Shown piece by piece: positions 43,866 through 53,287 of a DNA stretch of 64,000 bases. This DNA comes from Sphingomonas sabuli (GTDB taxonomy: Bacteria; Pseudomonadota; Alphaproteobacteria; Sphingomonadales; Sphingomonadaceae). Where the stretch lies: assembly GCF_014352855.1 (NCBI RefSeq), contig NZ_CP060697.1, forward strand, positions 310,001 through 374,000, written 5' to 3'. The notes under the pieces were generated by a model. It was not told where the DNA came from and did not search any database. It worked only from the letters and a program-made list of their open reading frames with translations. The translations under genes were made by a program, and so were the position numbers. Numbering within the stretch: position 1 is the first letter of the stretch; the number at the start of each line of letters is the position of its first letter.

Positions 43866-46788
43866 TCGCGCCGCAGACAGCCTGCGGCACCCCGCCGTCT
43901 ACACGATTCCGACCCATCGCTCCTTTGCCGACTCGCTTGTCGCGGGGCTGATCGCGCGCTTCGGCCGCGATCCGCTGCTGCTGGCCGGCGGCCGCATCCT
44001 CCTGCCCAACAATCGCGCGGTGCGCACCGTCACCGACGCCTTCGTCCGCGCCAGCGGCTCGGGCCTCGTCCTGCCGCGCCTGATCCCGGTCGGCGATGCT
44101 GAACTGGAAGAACGGATCGGCGGCGCGCTCGACCCCGCGGACATGGCCGATCCGGTGCCGCCCGCGGTGGAGCCGCTGCAACGTCTGCTGGCGCTCGCGG
44201 ATCTTGTTCGCGCCGGCGACGAAAGCGCGGTCGAGGCGCTGCGCCTGTCCGCGGACCTGTCGCGAACGCTGGACGCACTGCTGGTGGAACAGGTTGACCC
44301 GTCGCGGCTGGCCGGCGTGGCGCAGGACAGCGAGGAGCTGGCGTCGCACTGGCAAGTATCGCTCGACCGGCTGCGCGCGATCCTCATCCTGTGGCCTGAA
44401 AAGCTTCGCGACTGGAATCGCATCGACCTGGCCGACCGCCGCAACCGCCTGCTCGAACGGCTTGCCGACCGCTGGGCGACCGACCCGCCTGTGGGGTTCA
44501 CCGTCGCCGCCGGCATCACCACCACCGCGCCCGCCATCGCCACCTTGCTCAAGCGGATCGCGACCTTGCCCGACGGCATGGTCGTCCTGCCCGGCCTTGC
44601 CCGCGCGACGTCCGTCCCGGACGAGGAATGGGACGCGCTCGGCCCCGATGACAGCGGCCGCGGCGAGGAAACCCACCCCCAATTCCATCTCAAACTGCTG
44701 CTCGACCGGATCGGCGTTGCGCGCGACGAAGTCCGCTTGTGGCCTCGCGTCGGCTCCGCCGCCTCGACCCCGCTGCGCGCTCGAGCGGTCGCCAATGCCT
44801 TCGTCTCCGCGCAATTTTCCGACAAGTGGATCGGCCTGAAGCCCGCCGAGCGGCGCCTGTCCGGAATCCGCACCGCCGTCCTGCCCGATACGGCGGCCGA
44901 GGCGCAGGCGATCGCCCTGGCCATTCGCGAAACGCTGGAAACGCCGGGCAAGACGGCCGCGCTGGTCACCCCTGACCGGATGCTTGCGCGGCGGGTCTCC
45001 GCCTTGCTCGCGCGCTGGTCGATCCACGCCGACGACAGCGCCGGCACGCCCTTGTCCGAACGGCCGCCCGGAACGCTGTTGCTGTCGCTTGCCGCGGCCA
45101 TGGCGGAGGAACTGGCGCCGGTGTCGCTGCTGGCGCTGCTCAAGCATCCGCTGGTCGGCGGCGAAGAAGATGCGCGCCGCACTTGGCTCGACGACGTCCG
45201 GCTGCTCGACGTCGCCCTGCGCGGCCCGCGCCCGGCGGCAGGGCTTCACGGCCTCGACCGGCATTTCGCCGAGCGCGAGGCGGAAGACCGCAATTGCCGC
45301 GGCTGCGTCGACGCGTGGCACCGCGTGCGCTCGCGTCTCGAACCGCTCGACGGGCAGGGCGCCCCCACCACGCTCGCCGCCTTCGTCGCCCGCCTGGTGA
45401 CCGCCGCCGGGGTTCTCGCCGGCGATCGCGGCTGGCGCGGACAGGACGGGCGGATGCTCGCCGAACTGCTTGCGGAGCTGGAAGCGTCGGCGGAGGCGCA
45501 GCGGCTGCCGGTCGGCCCGGAAGACGCGGTCGCCGTGCTGGCCGAACTGCTGGCCGGGCGCAGCGTCCGGCCGCCCTATGGCGACCATCCGCGGGTCTTC
45601 ATCTGGGGCCTGCTCGAAGCGCGGCTGCAACAGGCCGACCTGATGATCCTCGCCGGCCTCAACGAAGGCGTCTGGCCGGCCGTGCCCGCGCCCGATCCGT
45701 GGTTGGCCCCGCGTATCCGCGGCAAGCTCGGCCTGCCCGGCCTCGACTTTCGGATCGGCCTGTCGGCGCATGATTTCGCCAGCGCGCTCGGCGCGCGCGA
45801 AGTGTTGATCACCCGGTCCAAGCGCGACGGGCGTTCGCCAACGGTCGCCTCGCGCTTCCTCCTCCGGCTCGAAGCGATCAGCGGCGGCCTGCCGCGCGAT
45901 TACCGCCTCGAACGGCTGACCGCCGCGCTCGACGACCCGGGCGAGCCGGTGCCGGTCCGCCGCCCGCAGCCGCGGCCGCCGGCCGCCGACCGGCCCAAGC
46001 GCATTTCTGTCACGGCCGTCGACCGGCTCAAGGCCGACCCGTTCGCTTTCTACGCGCAGGCCATGCTTCGCCTGCGCGCACTCGATCCGGTCGATGCCGA
46101 CCATACCGCGCGGTGGAAGGGCAGCGCGGTGCACAAGGTGTTCGAAGACTGGCTGAAACAGGACGAATGCGATCCCGACCGCCTGCGCCCGCGCGCGGAG
46201 GCCCTGCTTGCCGACGAGACAATCCACCCGATGCTTCGCGCGCTGTGGGCGCCGCGCCTGCTCGAAGCGATCGACTGGATGGCGGACCTGGAACGGTCGA
46301 ACCGCGCGTCGGGCCGTGCGCCGCTGGTCGCCGAAGCGAAGGGGGAGGCGGCGATTGCCGGCATCACGGTCCATGGCATCGCCGACCGCATCGACCGGCT
46401 TGCGGGGACCAGCCTCGCGATCATCGACTACAAGACCGGCAGGCCGCCGGCGAAGAAAGCGATCGACGCGGGCTTCGCGTTACAGCTTGGCCTGCTCGGC
46501 CTGATCGCGCGCGCCGGCGGGTTCGACGGCGTCACGGGCGATCCCCAAGCGTTCGAATATTGGTCGCTCGTCCGCGACCGCGACCAGTTCGGCAAATGCG
46601 TCCACGCCGACAAGGATATGGGGCCGGAGGAATTTCTTGCCCATGCGTTCGCCAATTTCGCCGAGGCCGCGGAAAAATGGCTGAACGGGACGGAGCCGTT
46701 CACCGCCAAGCTCAACCCGGCGTTCGCGCCCTACGGCGACTATGACCAGCTGATGCGGCTGGAAGAATGGTACGGCCGCAATGACTAG
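43858..46788 (+). CDS. addB: AddB subunit of the double-strand-break repair nuclease
   Basis: 976-aa alphaproteobacterial AddB. The N-terminal half resembles a UvrD-like helicase without a canonical Walker A (GGRILLPNNRAV occupies that place). The C-terminal nuclease domain contains RISVTAVDRLKADPFAFYA, then the PD-(D/E)XK core LAIIDYKTGRP. With AddA it resects DNA ends and loads RecA. The start is ATG at 43858 behind GGAGG, which overlaps murU by 8 bp. The extended open frame antisense to it is a codon-mirror artefact. Confidence 0.94.
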   Translation: MPDRAADSLRHPAVYTIPTHRSFADSLVAGLIARFGRDPLLLAGGRILLPNNRAVRTVTDAFVRASGSGLVLPRLIPVGDAELEERIGGALDPADMADPVPPAVEPLQRLLALADLVRAGDESAVEALRLSADLSRTLDALLVEQVDPSRLAGVAQDSEELASHWQVSLDRLRAILILWPEKLRDWNRIDLADRRNRLLERLADRWATDPPVGFTVAAGITTTAPAIATLLKRIATLPDGMVVLPGLARATSVPDEEWDALGPDDSGRGEETHPQFHLKLLLDRIGVARDEVRLWPRVGSAASTPLRARAVANAFVSAQFSDKWIGLKPAERRLSGIRTAVLPDTAAEAQAIALAIRETLETPGKTAALVTPDRMLARRVSALLARWSIHADDSAGTPLSERPPGTLLLSLAAAMAEELAPVSLLALLKHPLVGGEEDARRTWLDDVRLLDVALRGPRPAAGLHGLDRHFAEREAEDRNCRGCVDAWHRVRSRLEPLDGQGAPTTLAAFVARLVTAAGVLAGDRGWRGQDGRMLAELLAELEASAEAQRLPVGPEDAVAVLAELLAGRSVRPPYGDHPRVFIWGLLEARLQQADLMILAGLNEGVWPAVPAPDPWLAPRIRGKLGLPGLDFRIGLSAHDFASALGAREVLITRSKRDGRSPTVASRFLLRLEAISGGLPRDYRLERLTAALDDPGEPVPVRRPQPRPPAADRPKRISVTAVDRLKADPFAFYAQAMLRLRALDPVDADHTARWKGSAVHKVFEDWLKQDECDPDRLRPRAEALLADETIHPMLRALWAPRLLEAIDWMADLERSNRASGRAPLVAEAKGEAAIAGITVHGIADRIDRLAGTSLAIIDYKTGRPPAKKAIDAGFALQLGLLGLIARAGGFDGVTGDPQAFEYWSLVRDRDQFGKCVHADKDMGPEEFLAHAFANFAEAAEKWLNGTEPFTAKLNPAFAPYGDYDQLMRLEEWYGRND

Positions 46789-46795
46789 CCGCGGA

Positions 46796-46942
46796 TCAGC
46801 CGTTCCGCGGCTTCTTCTTCACCTTGGACGCGTACAGCAGCGCCGCGACGATCGCCGCCGATCCGACGCCGACCGCTACCCCGGCCTTGCGCAGCTTCGC
46901 CCGGCGTTCCTCGCTCGCCTTGTCGTCATGCTCGTTGCTCAT
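46796..46942 (-). CDS. Small single-helix protein antisense to the addBA gap (48 aa)
   Basis: 48 aa, reading MSNEHDDKASEERRAKLRKA then one short hydrophobic helix (about res. 21-38) and a Lys-rich end KVKKKPRNG. It occupies the whole gap between addB and addA on the opposite strand, with its stop 7 bp from the addB stop. A weak AGAAAGA site is upstream. The amphipathic, positive-rimmed helix suggests a small membrane protein, but coding status is uncertain. Confidence 0.45.
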   Translation of the reverse strand: MSNEHDDKASEERRAKLRKAGVAVGVGSAAIVAALLYASKVKKKPRNG

Positions 46943-46983
46943 GCCGGTCTTTCTATGGCCAGTCGGGCCGATTGGAAAGCGGC

Positions 46984-49900
46984 ATGAACGGCCGCCGCGA
47001 ACCGGTGAAGCCGCTGCAGGATACGCAGCTGCTGGCGTCCGATCCGCAGGCTCATGCCGCGGTCTCCGCGTCCGCCGGCACCGGCAAGACGCAGGTACTG
47101 ACCGCCCGCGTGCTGCGCCTTTTGATCCAGGGGGCGAGCCCGCAATCCCTGTTGTGCCTGACCTTTACCAAGGCGGCGGCGTCGGAAATGGCCAACCGCA
47201 TCGGCGCCCAGCTCGCTTCCTGGGTGCGGCTCAAGGACAGCGACCTTGGCGCCGACCTGCTCAACCTTGGCGAATCCAACGATCCGCCGACCCGCCGCCG
47301 CGCGCGGCAGCTGTTCGCGCAGGTGCTGGATTGTCCCGGCGGCCTGCGCATCCAGACCATCCACGCCTTCGCCCAGTCGCTTCTCGCCGCCTTTCCCGCC
47401 GAAGCCGGGATCACGCCCGGTTTTCAGCCGATCGAGGGCCGCGCCGAACAGGAACTGGTCCGCCGCACGCTGGCCGATCTCGTCACCGACGCAGAACAGC
47501 GCGGCGACACCCGGCTGTTCGCCGACATCCAGTGCCTCAGCCGCCGTCTCGGCGAGGCCGGCGCGGTCGACTATCTGAAGGCCTGCACCAGCCGCCACGA
47601 CGCGCTCGCCGCGCTCGGCGATCCGGACGGGTTGGAAAGCCGGCTGCGCGCGGTGATGCAGCTGCCCGACGGGTCGGTCGAAGATTATCTTGCCGACCGC
47701 TGTTCCGACACCGGCTTCGATTGCGACCTGCTGCGCGCCATCGCCGACGCCAATCGCACCTGGGGCACGGCGACCGGCACCGGCATGGTCGACAAGGTCG
47801 AACGCTGGCTGGCCATGCCGTGGGCCGACCGCGCCGCCGCCTTGCCCGACCTCGCCTCCATCGTGTTCACCGGCAAGGGCGACTTGCGCAAGGTGTCCGC
47901 CGGCCAGCTCAAGGCCGACGCCGCGTACCAGGATCAGGCCGAACGGCTTGCCGAAGCCGTCGCCGAATTGCTTCACGTGCAGACCGGCGCCCGGCTTGCC
48001 GCGGAAATGGCCGCGGGGTTGCGCGCGGGCCAGGCTTTCGCCCGCGCCTACACCCGCGCCAAGCGCGCCGCTGGCGTCGCCGACTTCAACGACCTGATCG
48101 ACTGGACCCGCCACCTGCTCGGCCGCCCCGGCATGGGCGAATGGGTCCGCTTCAAGCTCGACCGGCAGATCGACCACATCCTCGTCGACGAGGCGCAGGA
48201 CACCAACGCCGCGCAATGGGACATCATCGACCGGCTGGTGGAAGAATTCTTCACCGGCGCGAGCGAGGAGGATCGTCGCTGGCGCACGCTGTTCACCGTC
48301 GGCGATTTCAAGCAGGCGATCTACGGCTTTCAGGGCACCGACCCCGAACAGTTCGAGGAAGCGCGCCGCAAGTATAAGGCGCTGGCCAACGCGCTGGTGG
48401 AGGCGGAGCGGACCAGCGACACCGACGAGGCCCGCGCCCGCGAATTCCGCGACCTGTCGATCGACGCCAGCTTCCGGTCCGCCCAGCCGATCCTTGACGT
48501 GGTCGACGCGGTCATCGGCACGCTGGGCGCGGAGGCAATGGGCCTGCGCGGCAAGCCCCCGCGCCATGTCGCCTTTCACGCCGACCGGCCCGGCCAGGTC
48601 GAATTGTGGCCGCCGTTCGCGGTCGACGACGGGGAGCAGGGCGGCGACGAGGGCGAGGAACGCTGGGTCGACATCCGCGACCGCCTCTATGCCGACGCGC
48701 TCGCCCAGCGCATTGCCGACCTCGTCGACGAAGCGCCGGTGCTCGGCTCGACCCGGCGCAAGCTGACCCCGGGCGATATCCTCATCCTCGTCCGCAGCCG
48801 CGGCGAATTGGCGGCGCTGATCGTCGCCCGCCTGTTCGCGCGGCGCGTGCCGGTCGCGGGCGTCGACCGGCTGCACCTGCAGGAACCGCTGGCGGTTCAA
48901 GACCTGCTCGCCGCGGTGCGCTTCGCGGTTCAGCCCGGCGACGACCTCAGCCTTGCCTGCCTGCTTGTCTCCCCGCTGATCGGGTGGGACCAGGACCAGT
49001 TGCGCGACCTGGCGCAGGGCCGCCGGACGACGCTGTGGCGGGCGCTTCGCGACCGCGCGGGGGAAAGCCCGGCCTTTGCCGCCGCTTATGCCGCGCTCGG
49101 CGACCTGCTGCGCATGGCCGACTTCACGCCGCCGTCGCGCTTCCTCGAAACGATCCTGTCCGGCCCACTGCAGGGCCGGCGCAAGCTGTACGCGCGGCTT
49201 GGCATGGCCTCGCGCGACCCGATCGACGAACTGATGAACAGCGCGATCGAATTCGAACGCCACGAAACCGGCTCGCTCGACCGCTTCCTCGCCTGGTTCT
49301 CGCGCGGCGACGTCGATGTACAGCGCGACGCCGGCGGCCCGGCCAACGAGGTGCGGGTCATGACCGTCCACGGGTCGAAGGGGCTGCAGGCACCTGTGGT
49401 GATCGTCGCCGACGCGACCGCCGACCCGGCCAAACTCGGCCGTACGCCGCTGACGCTCGACTTCCCGGTGCAGGGCAGGGTGGCGCCGCTGCTGCGTCCG
49501 AAAAAGGACGAGCGCCTGTCACCCTTTGCCGAGATCCTCGACGAACAGGACGTCCGCGACCTGCAGGAACATTGGCGCCTGCTCTACGTCGCGCTGACCC
49601 GCGCCGCCGACCGGCTGATCGTCGCCGGGGTCAAGCCGAAAGAGAAAAAGGACGGGTCCGACCCCCGCCCGGAAAACAGCTGGCACCGCGCGGTCCAGGC
49701 CGGGCTGCTCGCCGCCGGCGCCCGCCCCGCGGAGGATGGCGACGACCTCAACCTCGTCCACGGCAGCAACGCGCCGGTGGCCGTTCGGGCGGGCAAGCCG
49801 GTCGACGTGCCGCCCGCCGGAATCCCCGCCTGGGCGACGTCCGCCGCCCCGCCCGAGGCGCGCCCGCCGCGCCCGCTGGCGCCTTCGGCGATGGCGGAAG

Positions 49901-50409
49901 ACCGCGAGGCGGCACCGCCGCCGTCGCCGGAAATGAAGGCGGCTGCGGAACGCGGCACGATCATCCACGCCCTGCTCGAACGCCTGCCGGCCGTCGCTCC
50001 CGACCAGCGCGAGGCGGCCGCGTTGCGCTGGCTCGACCGGTCGGCGGGGGTCGCCGACCCGGCCGCCCGGCAGGACATCGCCGACATCGTCTGCGGGATC
50101 ATCGCCGACACGCAGTTCGCGCCACTGTTCGGCCCGGGATCGCTGGGCGAAGCGCCGATCGCCGCGACCTTGCCCGACGGGCGAGTCATTGCCGGCACGG
50201 TCGACCGCCTGCTGGTCCAGCCGGACCGGGTGCTGGTGGTCGACTACAAGACCGGCCGGGCGCCCGACGGCGCTGCCGCCATCCCGCTGTCGCATCGGGT
50301 GCAGATGGATGCCTACCGCCAGGCGCTGGGCGTCATTTTCCCCGGCCGCGCGATCGAGGCCGCGTTGCTCTACACCGCCGCCGCGCGATTTTACCCGGTC
50401 GACGGTTGA
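46984..50409 (+). CDS. addA: AddA helicase-nuclease
   Basis: 1141-aa UvrD-family helicase with a C-terminal nuclease, partner of AddB. Walker A is SASAGTGKT (res. 28-36), motif Ia LTFTKAAASEMANR, Walker B ILVDEAQDTN (about res. 400), motif V/VI VMTVHGSKGLQAPVV and YVALTRAADRL, and the nuclease core VLVVDYKTGRAPDG. The ATG at 46984 is preferred to an upstream TTG. It follows addB at about 195 bp and is followed after 58 bp by trxA. Confidence 0.95.
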   Translation: MNGRREPVKPLQDTQLLASDPQAHAAVSASAGTGKTQVLTARVLRLLIQGASPQSLLCLTFTKAAASEMANRIGAQLASWVRLKDSDLGADLLNLGESNDPPTRRRARQLFAQVLDCPGGLRIQTIHAFAQSLLAAFPAEAGITPGFQPIEGRAEQELVRRTLADLVTDAEQRGDTRLFADIQCLSRRLGEAGAVDYLKACTSRHDALAALGDPDGLESRLRAVMQLPDGSVEDYLADRCSDTGFDCDLLRAIADANRTWGTATGTGMVDKVERWLAMPWADRAAALPDLASIVFTGKGDLRKVSAGQLKADAAYQDQAERLAEAVAELLHVQTGARLAAEMAAGLRAGQAFARAYTRAKRAAGVADFNDLIDWTRHLLGRPGMGEWVRFKLDRQIDHILVDEAQDTNAAQWDIIDRLVEEFFTGASEEDRRWRTLFTVGDFKQAIYGFQGTDPEQFEEARRKYKALANALVEAERTSDTDEARAREFRDLSIDASFRSAQPILDVVDAVIGTLGAEAMGLRGKPPRHVAFHADRPGQVELWPPFAVDDGEQGGDEGEERWVDIRDRLYADALAQRIADLVDEAPVLGSTRRKLTPGDILILVRSRGELAALIVARLFARRVPVAGVDRLHLQEPLAVQDLLAAVRFAVQPGDDLSLACLLVSPLIGWDQDQLRDLAQGRRTTLWRALRDRAGESPAFAAAYAALGDLLRMADFTPPSRFLETILSGPLQGRRKLYARLGMASRDPIDELMNSAIEFERHETGSLDRFLAWFSRGDVDVQRDAGGPANEVRVMTVHGSKGLQAPVVIVADATADPAKLGRTPLTLDFPVQGRVAPLLRPKKDERLSPFAEILDEQDVRDLQEHWRLLYVALTRAADRLIVAGVKPKEKKDGSDPRPENSWHRAVQAGLLAAGARPAEDGDDLNLVHGSNAPVAVRAGKPVDVPPAGIPAWATSAAPPEARPPRPLAPSAMAEDREAAPPPSPEMKAAAERGTIIHALLERLPAVAPDQREAAALRWLDRSAGVADPAARQDIADIVCGIIADTQFAPLFGPGSLGEAPIAATLPDGRVIAGTVDRLLVQPDRVLVVDYKTGRAPDGAAAIPLSHRVQMDAYRQALGVIFPGRAIEAALLYTAAARFYPVDG

Positions 50410-50467
50410 GCGCCGCCGCCTCCATTCCCATATATTTGCAAACGCGAATCATCAGGAGACCCCGGCC

Positions 50468-50788
50468 ATGGCCACCAAGACTGTCACCGACCAGAATTTC
50501 CAGAGCGACGTGCTCGGCGCCGACGGCCCCGTGCTGGTCGACTTCTGGGCCGAATGGTGCGGCCCGTGCCGGATGATCGCCCCCGCGCTGGAAGACATCT
50601 CCAACGACCTTGGCGACAAGGTCACCGTGGCCAAGCTCAACATCGACGAAAATCCGGACACCCCCGCCCGTTATGGCGTGCGCGGTATCCCGACCATGCT
50701 GCTGTTTAAGGACGGCCAGCCGATCGCGCAAAAGGTCGGCGCCGCCCCGCGCAGCCAGATCCAGCAGTGGATCGAAGGCAACATCTAG
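50468..50788 (+). CDS. trxA: Thioredoxin
   Basis: 106-aa thioredoxin with the redox site WCGPC (res. 30-34, in FWAEWCGPCRMIAPALE). It is the general disulfide reductant. A clean AGGAGA site lies before the ATG at 50468. The addA-trxA order is common in alphaproteobacteria. A GC hairpin (50794-50813) lies just after the stop, inside the convergent gene, and could act as terminator. The stop overlaps that gene by 4 bp. Confidence 0.97.
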   Translation: MATKTVTDQNFQSDVLGADGPVLVDFWAEWCGPCRMIAPALEDISNDLGDKVTVAKLNIDENPDTPARYGVRGIPTMLLFKDGQPIAQKVGAAPRSQIQQWIEGNI

Positions 50789-51558
50789 CGTCTGGCCGGC
50801 GCCTGTGCCGGCCGCGGCTTTAATGCGACGATGATCGGGCCAAGCGGCGAATGGCTGTCCATGCGGCCGTTCGCCGGGTCCCATAAGGAACTGACCGCGC
50901 CGTCGAAATATAGCGCGTCCGGCGTTTTCAGCCGGTCGCGGAAAAAGCGCGCGAACTTGCCGAACGACACCGGGTCCTGGCTGATCGCGAACAGCGCCTT
51001 GCCCTGTGCGGTGACGCCGACCCCGTTGCGGATATGGCGCGACGTTCCGTCGTCCTCGAACGCCGGGTGCATCCTCCCCTTGATCACCAGCATCGGTCCC
51101 GACTGGGTCGCCAGCGTCGGCGCGCACCGGGTCCTCGGCACGCTGCCGCTCTCGTAAATCCCTGCTCGTCCCGAACAGGCGACCAGGAAGACGCCGTTGG
51201 GCTTGAGGTGGAAATTCCCCGGCCCGTCGCGCAGGTTGACCGCGTGCAACTCCGCGCCGTCGGCGCGGGTCAGGCCGATCGGTCGGCCGTCCTCGTCGAA
51301 CATGCCGGCGTTCATGGCAAAGGCGACCTCGTCCTCGTCCACCCTTGCCAGCGCGTCGGAAAAGCTGCGCACCGGCGTGTCCTCCGGTCCGGCCGCGAGC
51401 AAGGTCAGCGGCCCGCCTTCATTGTCGCACACGGTAAAGCGGCTGCCTTCGAACTCCTGCTGGTCGCACGCCGACGGCTCGCCGGGCTCGCCCGCCGGTT
51501 CGTCCGTGCCGCATCCCGCGGCCCATGCGGACAGGAAGATAAGGGCGATCGTACGCAT
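50785..51558 (-). CDS. Phosphodiester glycosidase (NAGPA) family lipoprotein
   Basis: 257-aa secreted protein of the NAGPA/DUF2233 (phosphodiester glycosidase) family. The signal ends at a lipobox AAGC, so it should be a lipoprotein. Conserved-type blocks are FAMNAGMFDEDGRPIGL (about res. 79-95), KPNGVFLVA, NGVGVTAQGKALFAISQD and DALYFDGAVSSLW, which form the usual active-site shell. The start may be 51558 or 51567. The regulator gene ends 20 bp upstream on the same strand. The substrate, perhaps an envelope glycan phosphodiester, is not known. Confidence 0.83.
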   Translation of the reverse strand: MRTIALIFLSAWAAGCGTDEPAGEPGEPSACDQQEFEGSRFTVCDNEGGPLTLLAAGPEDTPVRSFSDALARVDEDEVAFAMNAGMFDEDGRPIGLTRADGAELHAVNLRDGPGNFHLKPNGVFLVACSGRAGIYESGSVPRTRCAPTLATQSGPMLVIKGRMHPAFEDDGTSRHIRNGVGVTAQGKALFAISQDPVSFGKFARFFRDRLKTPDALYFDGAVSSLWDPANGRMDSHSPLGPIIVALKPRPAQAPARR

Positions 51559-51577
51559 GGCGCGCACGCTGGCCGCT

Positions 51578-53011
51578 TCAGGCGGCGGTGTCGATGCCGA
51601 TATCGCCCAGCTTGCGGTAAAGCGTCGACCGGCCGATCCCCAGCCGCTTGGCGACTTCGGTCATGCGGCCGCGATAATGGCCGATGGCCAGCCGGATCAG
51701 GTCGGCCTCGATCTCGTCTAGCGGGCGGATATGCCCGTCCTCGTTGAACACCGTGATCGCGCCGACGCCGTTGACCGCCGCATCGCTCGAATGCCGGCTC
51801 AACCGCGGCACGATGTCGCCGGTGCGATTGGTGAACCGCGACTGGGTGGCGATATGCGGGAAGTCCGCGGTACCCAGCGACGCGCTCTGGCAATCGATCC
51901 CGGCACGCAACAGGACGCTGGCCAGCTGGCGCACGTTGCCCGGCCAGCCGTACCGCATCAGCACCGTCAGCGCGTCATTGTCGATGGTCAGCGGCCGCAT
52001 CATCTCCTGCTCGCCGAACCGGTTCAGCAAGTGGCGGGCAAGCGCGGGAATGTCGCTGCTCCGTTCGCGCAGCGGCGGCAGGGTGACGACCGTCGATTCC
52101 AGCCGCTCGCGCAGCTTGGCGTTGAACGTTTCGGGCAAGGCCCGGCTGGCGGTGGCGATCAGGCGGACGTCGATCGAATGGCTGCCGTTGCATCCCACCG
52201 GACGGACTTCGCCGGTCGCCAGCGTGCGGTCCAGCGCTTCCTGCGTTTCGGGCGGCAAGGCGGTGACGTCGTCCAGCAGCAGGGTTCCGCCATTGGCCTC
52301 GACCAGCTTGCCGTCCCTGGCCGAAAAGGCGCCGGGAAAGGCTCCGGCTTCATGCCCGAACAATTCGCTGTCGATGATGTTGGCCGCGACCGCCTTGCAG
52401 TCGAGCACGACAAGCGGCGCCTTGTTGCGCAGGCTGGCCGAATGGATCGCCCGGGCAAAGGTTTCCTTGCCGGTGCCCGCTTCGCCGACAATCAGGATCG
52501 GCAGGCGGTTGCGCGCGGCCTTGGCCCCGACCGCCAGAGAGGCGCGGAATTCCGGCGTCGCGCCGACCAGTTCGTCAAGGTCGAGCGCGGGCGTCAGTTT
52601 TTCCGTCAGCGGGGTCAACTCGCCGGTCGGACGGCGGCGGTCGGCCACCCCGGACAAGGCTTCCAGCAGCCGTTCCGGCGCCACCGGCCGGCCCAAGAAA
52701 TCCGTCGCTCCGGCGCGAATGGCGTCGACCGCCACCGGCAGTTCGTTGCTGGTCAGCGCCAGCACCGGCAGCCCCGCCTGGCAGTCGCGCAGCGCCTCGA
52801 TCAGCGCCTTGGCCGTGTCGCGTTCCCAATTGCCCAGCAAGGCGACGCGCACTTCGGGCCCATAGGGGCCGCGCAGGATCGCCACCGCGGTTTCCAGCCC
52901 GTCCGCGCCGACCACCGTCCAGCCCGCGCGCGACGCGATCGCGGATATCCGCCGCCGCTCCGCCGGGTCGGCGTCGATCAGGAGAAGGGATCGGATCGGT
53001 TCGTTGGCCAT
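51578..53011 (-). CDS. Atypical NtrC-family response regulator
   Basis: 477 aa with an N-terminal receiver fold (about 7-120), an AAA+ domain (about 147-375) and a C-terminal Fis-type helix-turn-helix (MTEVAKRLGIGRSTLYRKLG). Walker A is GEAGTGKE (176-183) and Walker B GGTLLLDDV (241-249). Two key features are altered: the strand that should carry the phospho-accepting Asp reads VALLGNW (about 56-62), and the sigma-54 loop is GAFPGA with Pro226 in place of Thr. It may be phosphorylation-independent and act on sigma-70 promoters, like some NtrC/HupR variants in Rhodobacter. No partner kinase adjoins it. Confidence 0.88.
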   Translation of the reverse strand: MANEPIRSLLLIDADPAERRRISAIASRAGWTVVGADGLETAVAILRGPYGPEVRVALLGNWERDTAKALIEALRDCQAGLPVLALTSNELPVAVDAIRAGATDFLGRPVAPERLLEALSGVADRRRPTGELTPLTEKLTPALDLDELVGATPEFRASLAVGAKAARNRLPILIVGEAGTGKETFARAIHSASLRNKAPLVVLDCKAVAANIIDSELFGHEAGAFPGAFSARDGKLVEANGGTLLLDDVTALPPETQEALDRTLATGEVRPVGCNGSHSIDVRLIATASRALPETFNAKLRERLESTVVTLPPLRERSSDIPALARHLLNRFGEQEMMRPLTIDNDALTVLMRYGWPGNVRQLASVLLRAGIDCQSASLGTADFPHIATQSRFTNRTGDIVPRLSRHSSDAAVNGVGAITVFNEDGHIRPLDEIEADLIRLAIGHYRGRMTEVAKRLGIGRSTLYRKLGDIGIDTAA

Positions 53012-53130
53012 AATGCCTCGCGTCGGTCTGTAGCGGGGAAGCAGTAAAGGCCGCCTTAAGACCGCTTTCGGACTTGGGCGCGGCGGCTTGCCTTGTTATG
53101 CACGCCGCCACGAGTTCAAAGGGGTTTGAA

Positions 53131-53283
53131 ATGGCGCACGAAGAAGAACCGTTCCTGACGCATCCGCCGACGCCGGAGGTGGCCCGCCACGTCAAGGACT
53201 ACACGCTGATGATCGCGATGCTCAAATGGGGGGCGATCATCTCGTTCGTCATCGCCTTCCTCGTCATGTACATCATCACCTAG
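53131..53283 (+). CDS. aa3-type cytochrome oxidase subunit IV
   Basis: 50-aa small subunit of the alphaproteobacterial aa3 cytochrome c oxidase (COX4_pro_2 family): a short acidic N-terminus, the conserved EVARHVKDYTLMI, and one helix (about res. 28-48). The start is the ATG at 53131; a longer upstream frame is not conserved in character. The major oxidase genes are elsewhere. It precedes pntAA by 4 bp, an arrangement often seen in alphaproteobacteria. Confidence 0.9.
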   Translation: MAHEEEPFLTHPPTPEVARHVKDYTLMIAMLKWGAIISFVIAFLVMYIIT

Positions 53284-53287
53284 TCCG

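Noticed and set aside
43846..46374. An 842-codon frame antisense to addB, and similar long antisense frames over addA (46939-49371) and divL (39144-41690)
   Set aside because: They show composition typical of reverse-complement shadows, and the forward genes have complete motifs.
50794..50813. GGCCGGC/GCCGGCC hairpin after trxA
   Set aside because: It lies in coding sequence of the convergent lipoprotein gene and has no clear T run; it is mentioned under trxA but not called separately.
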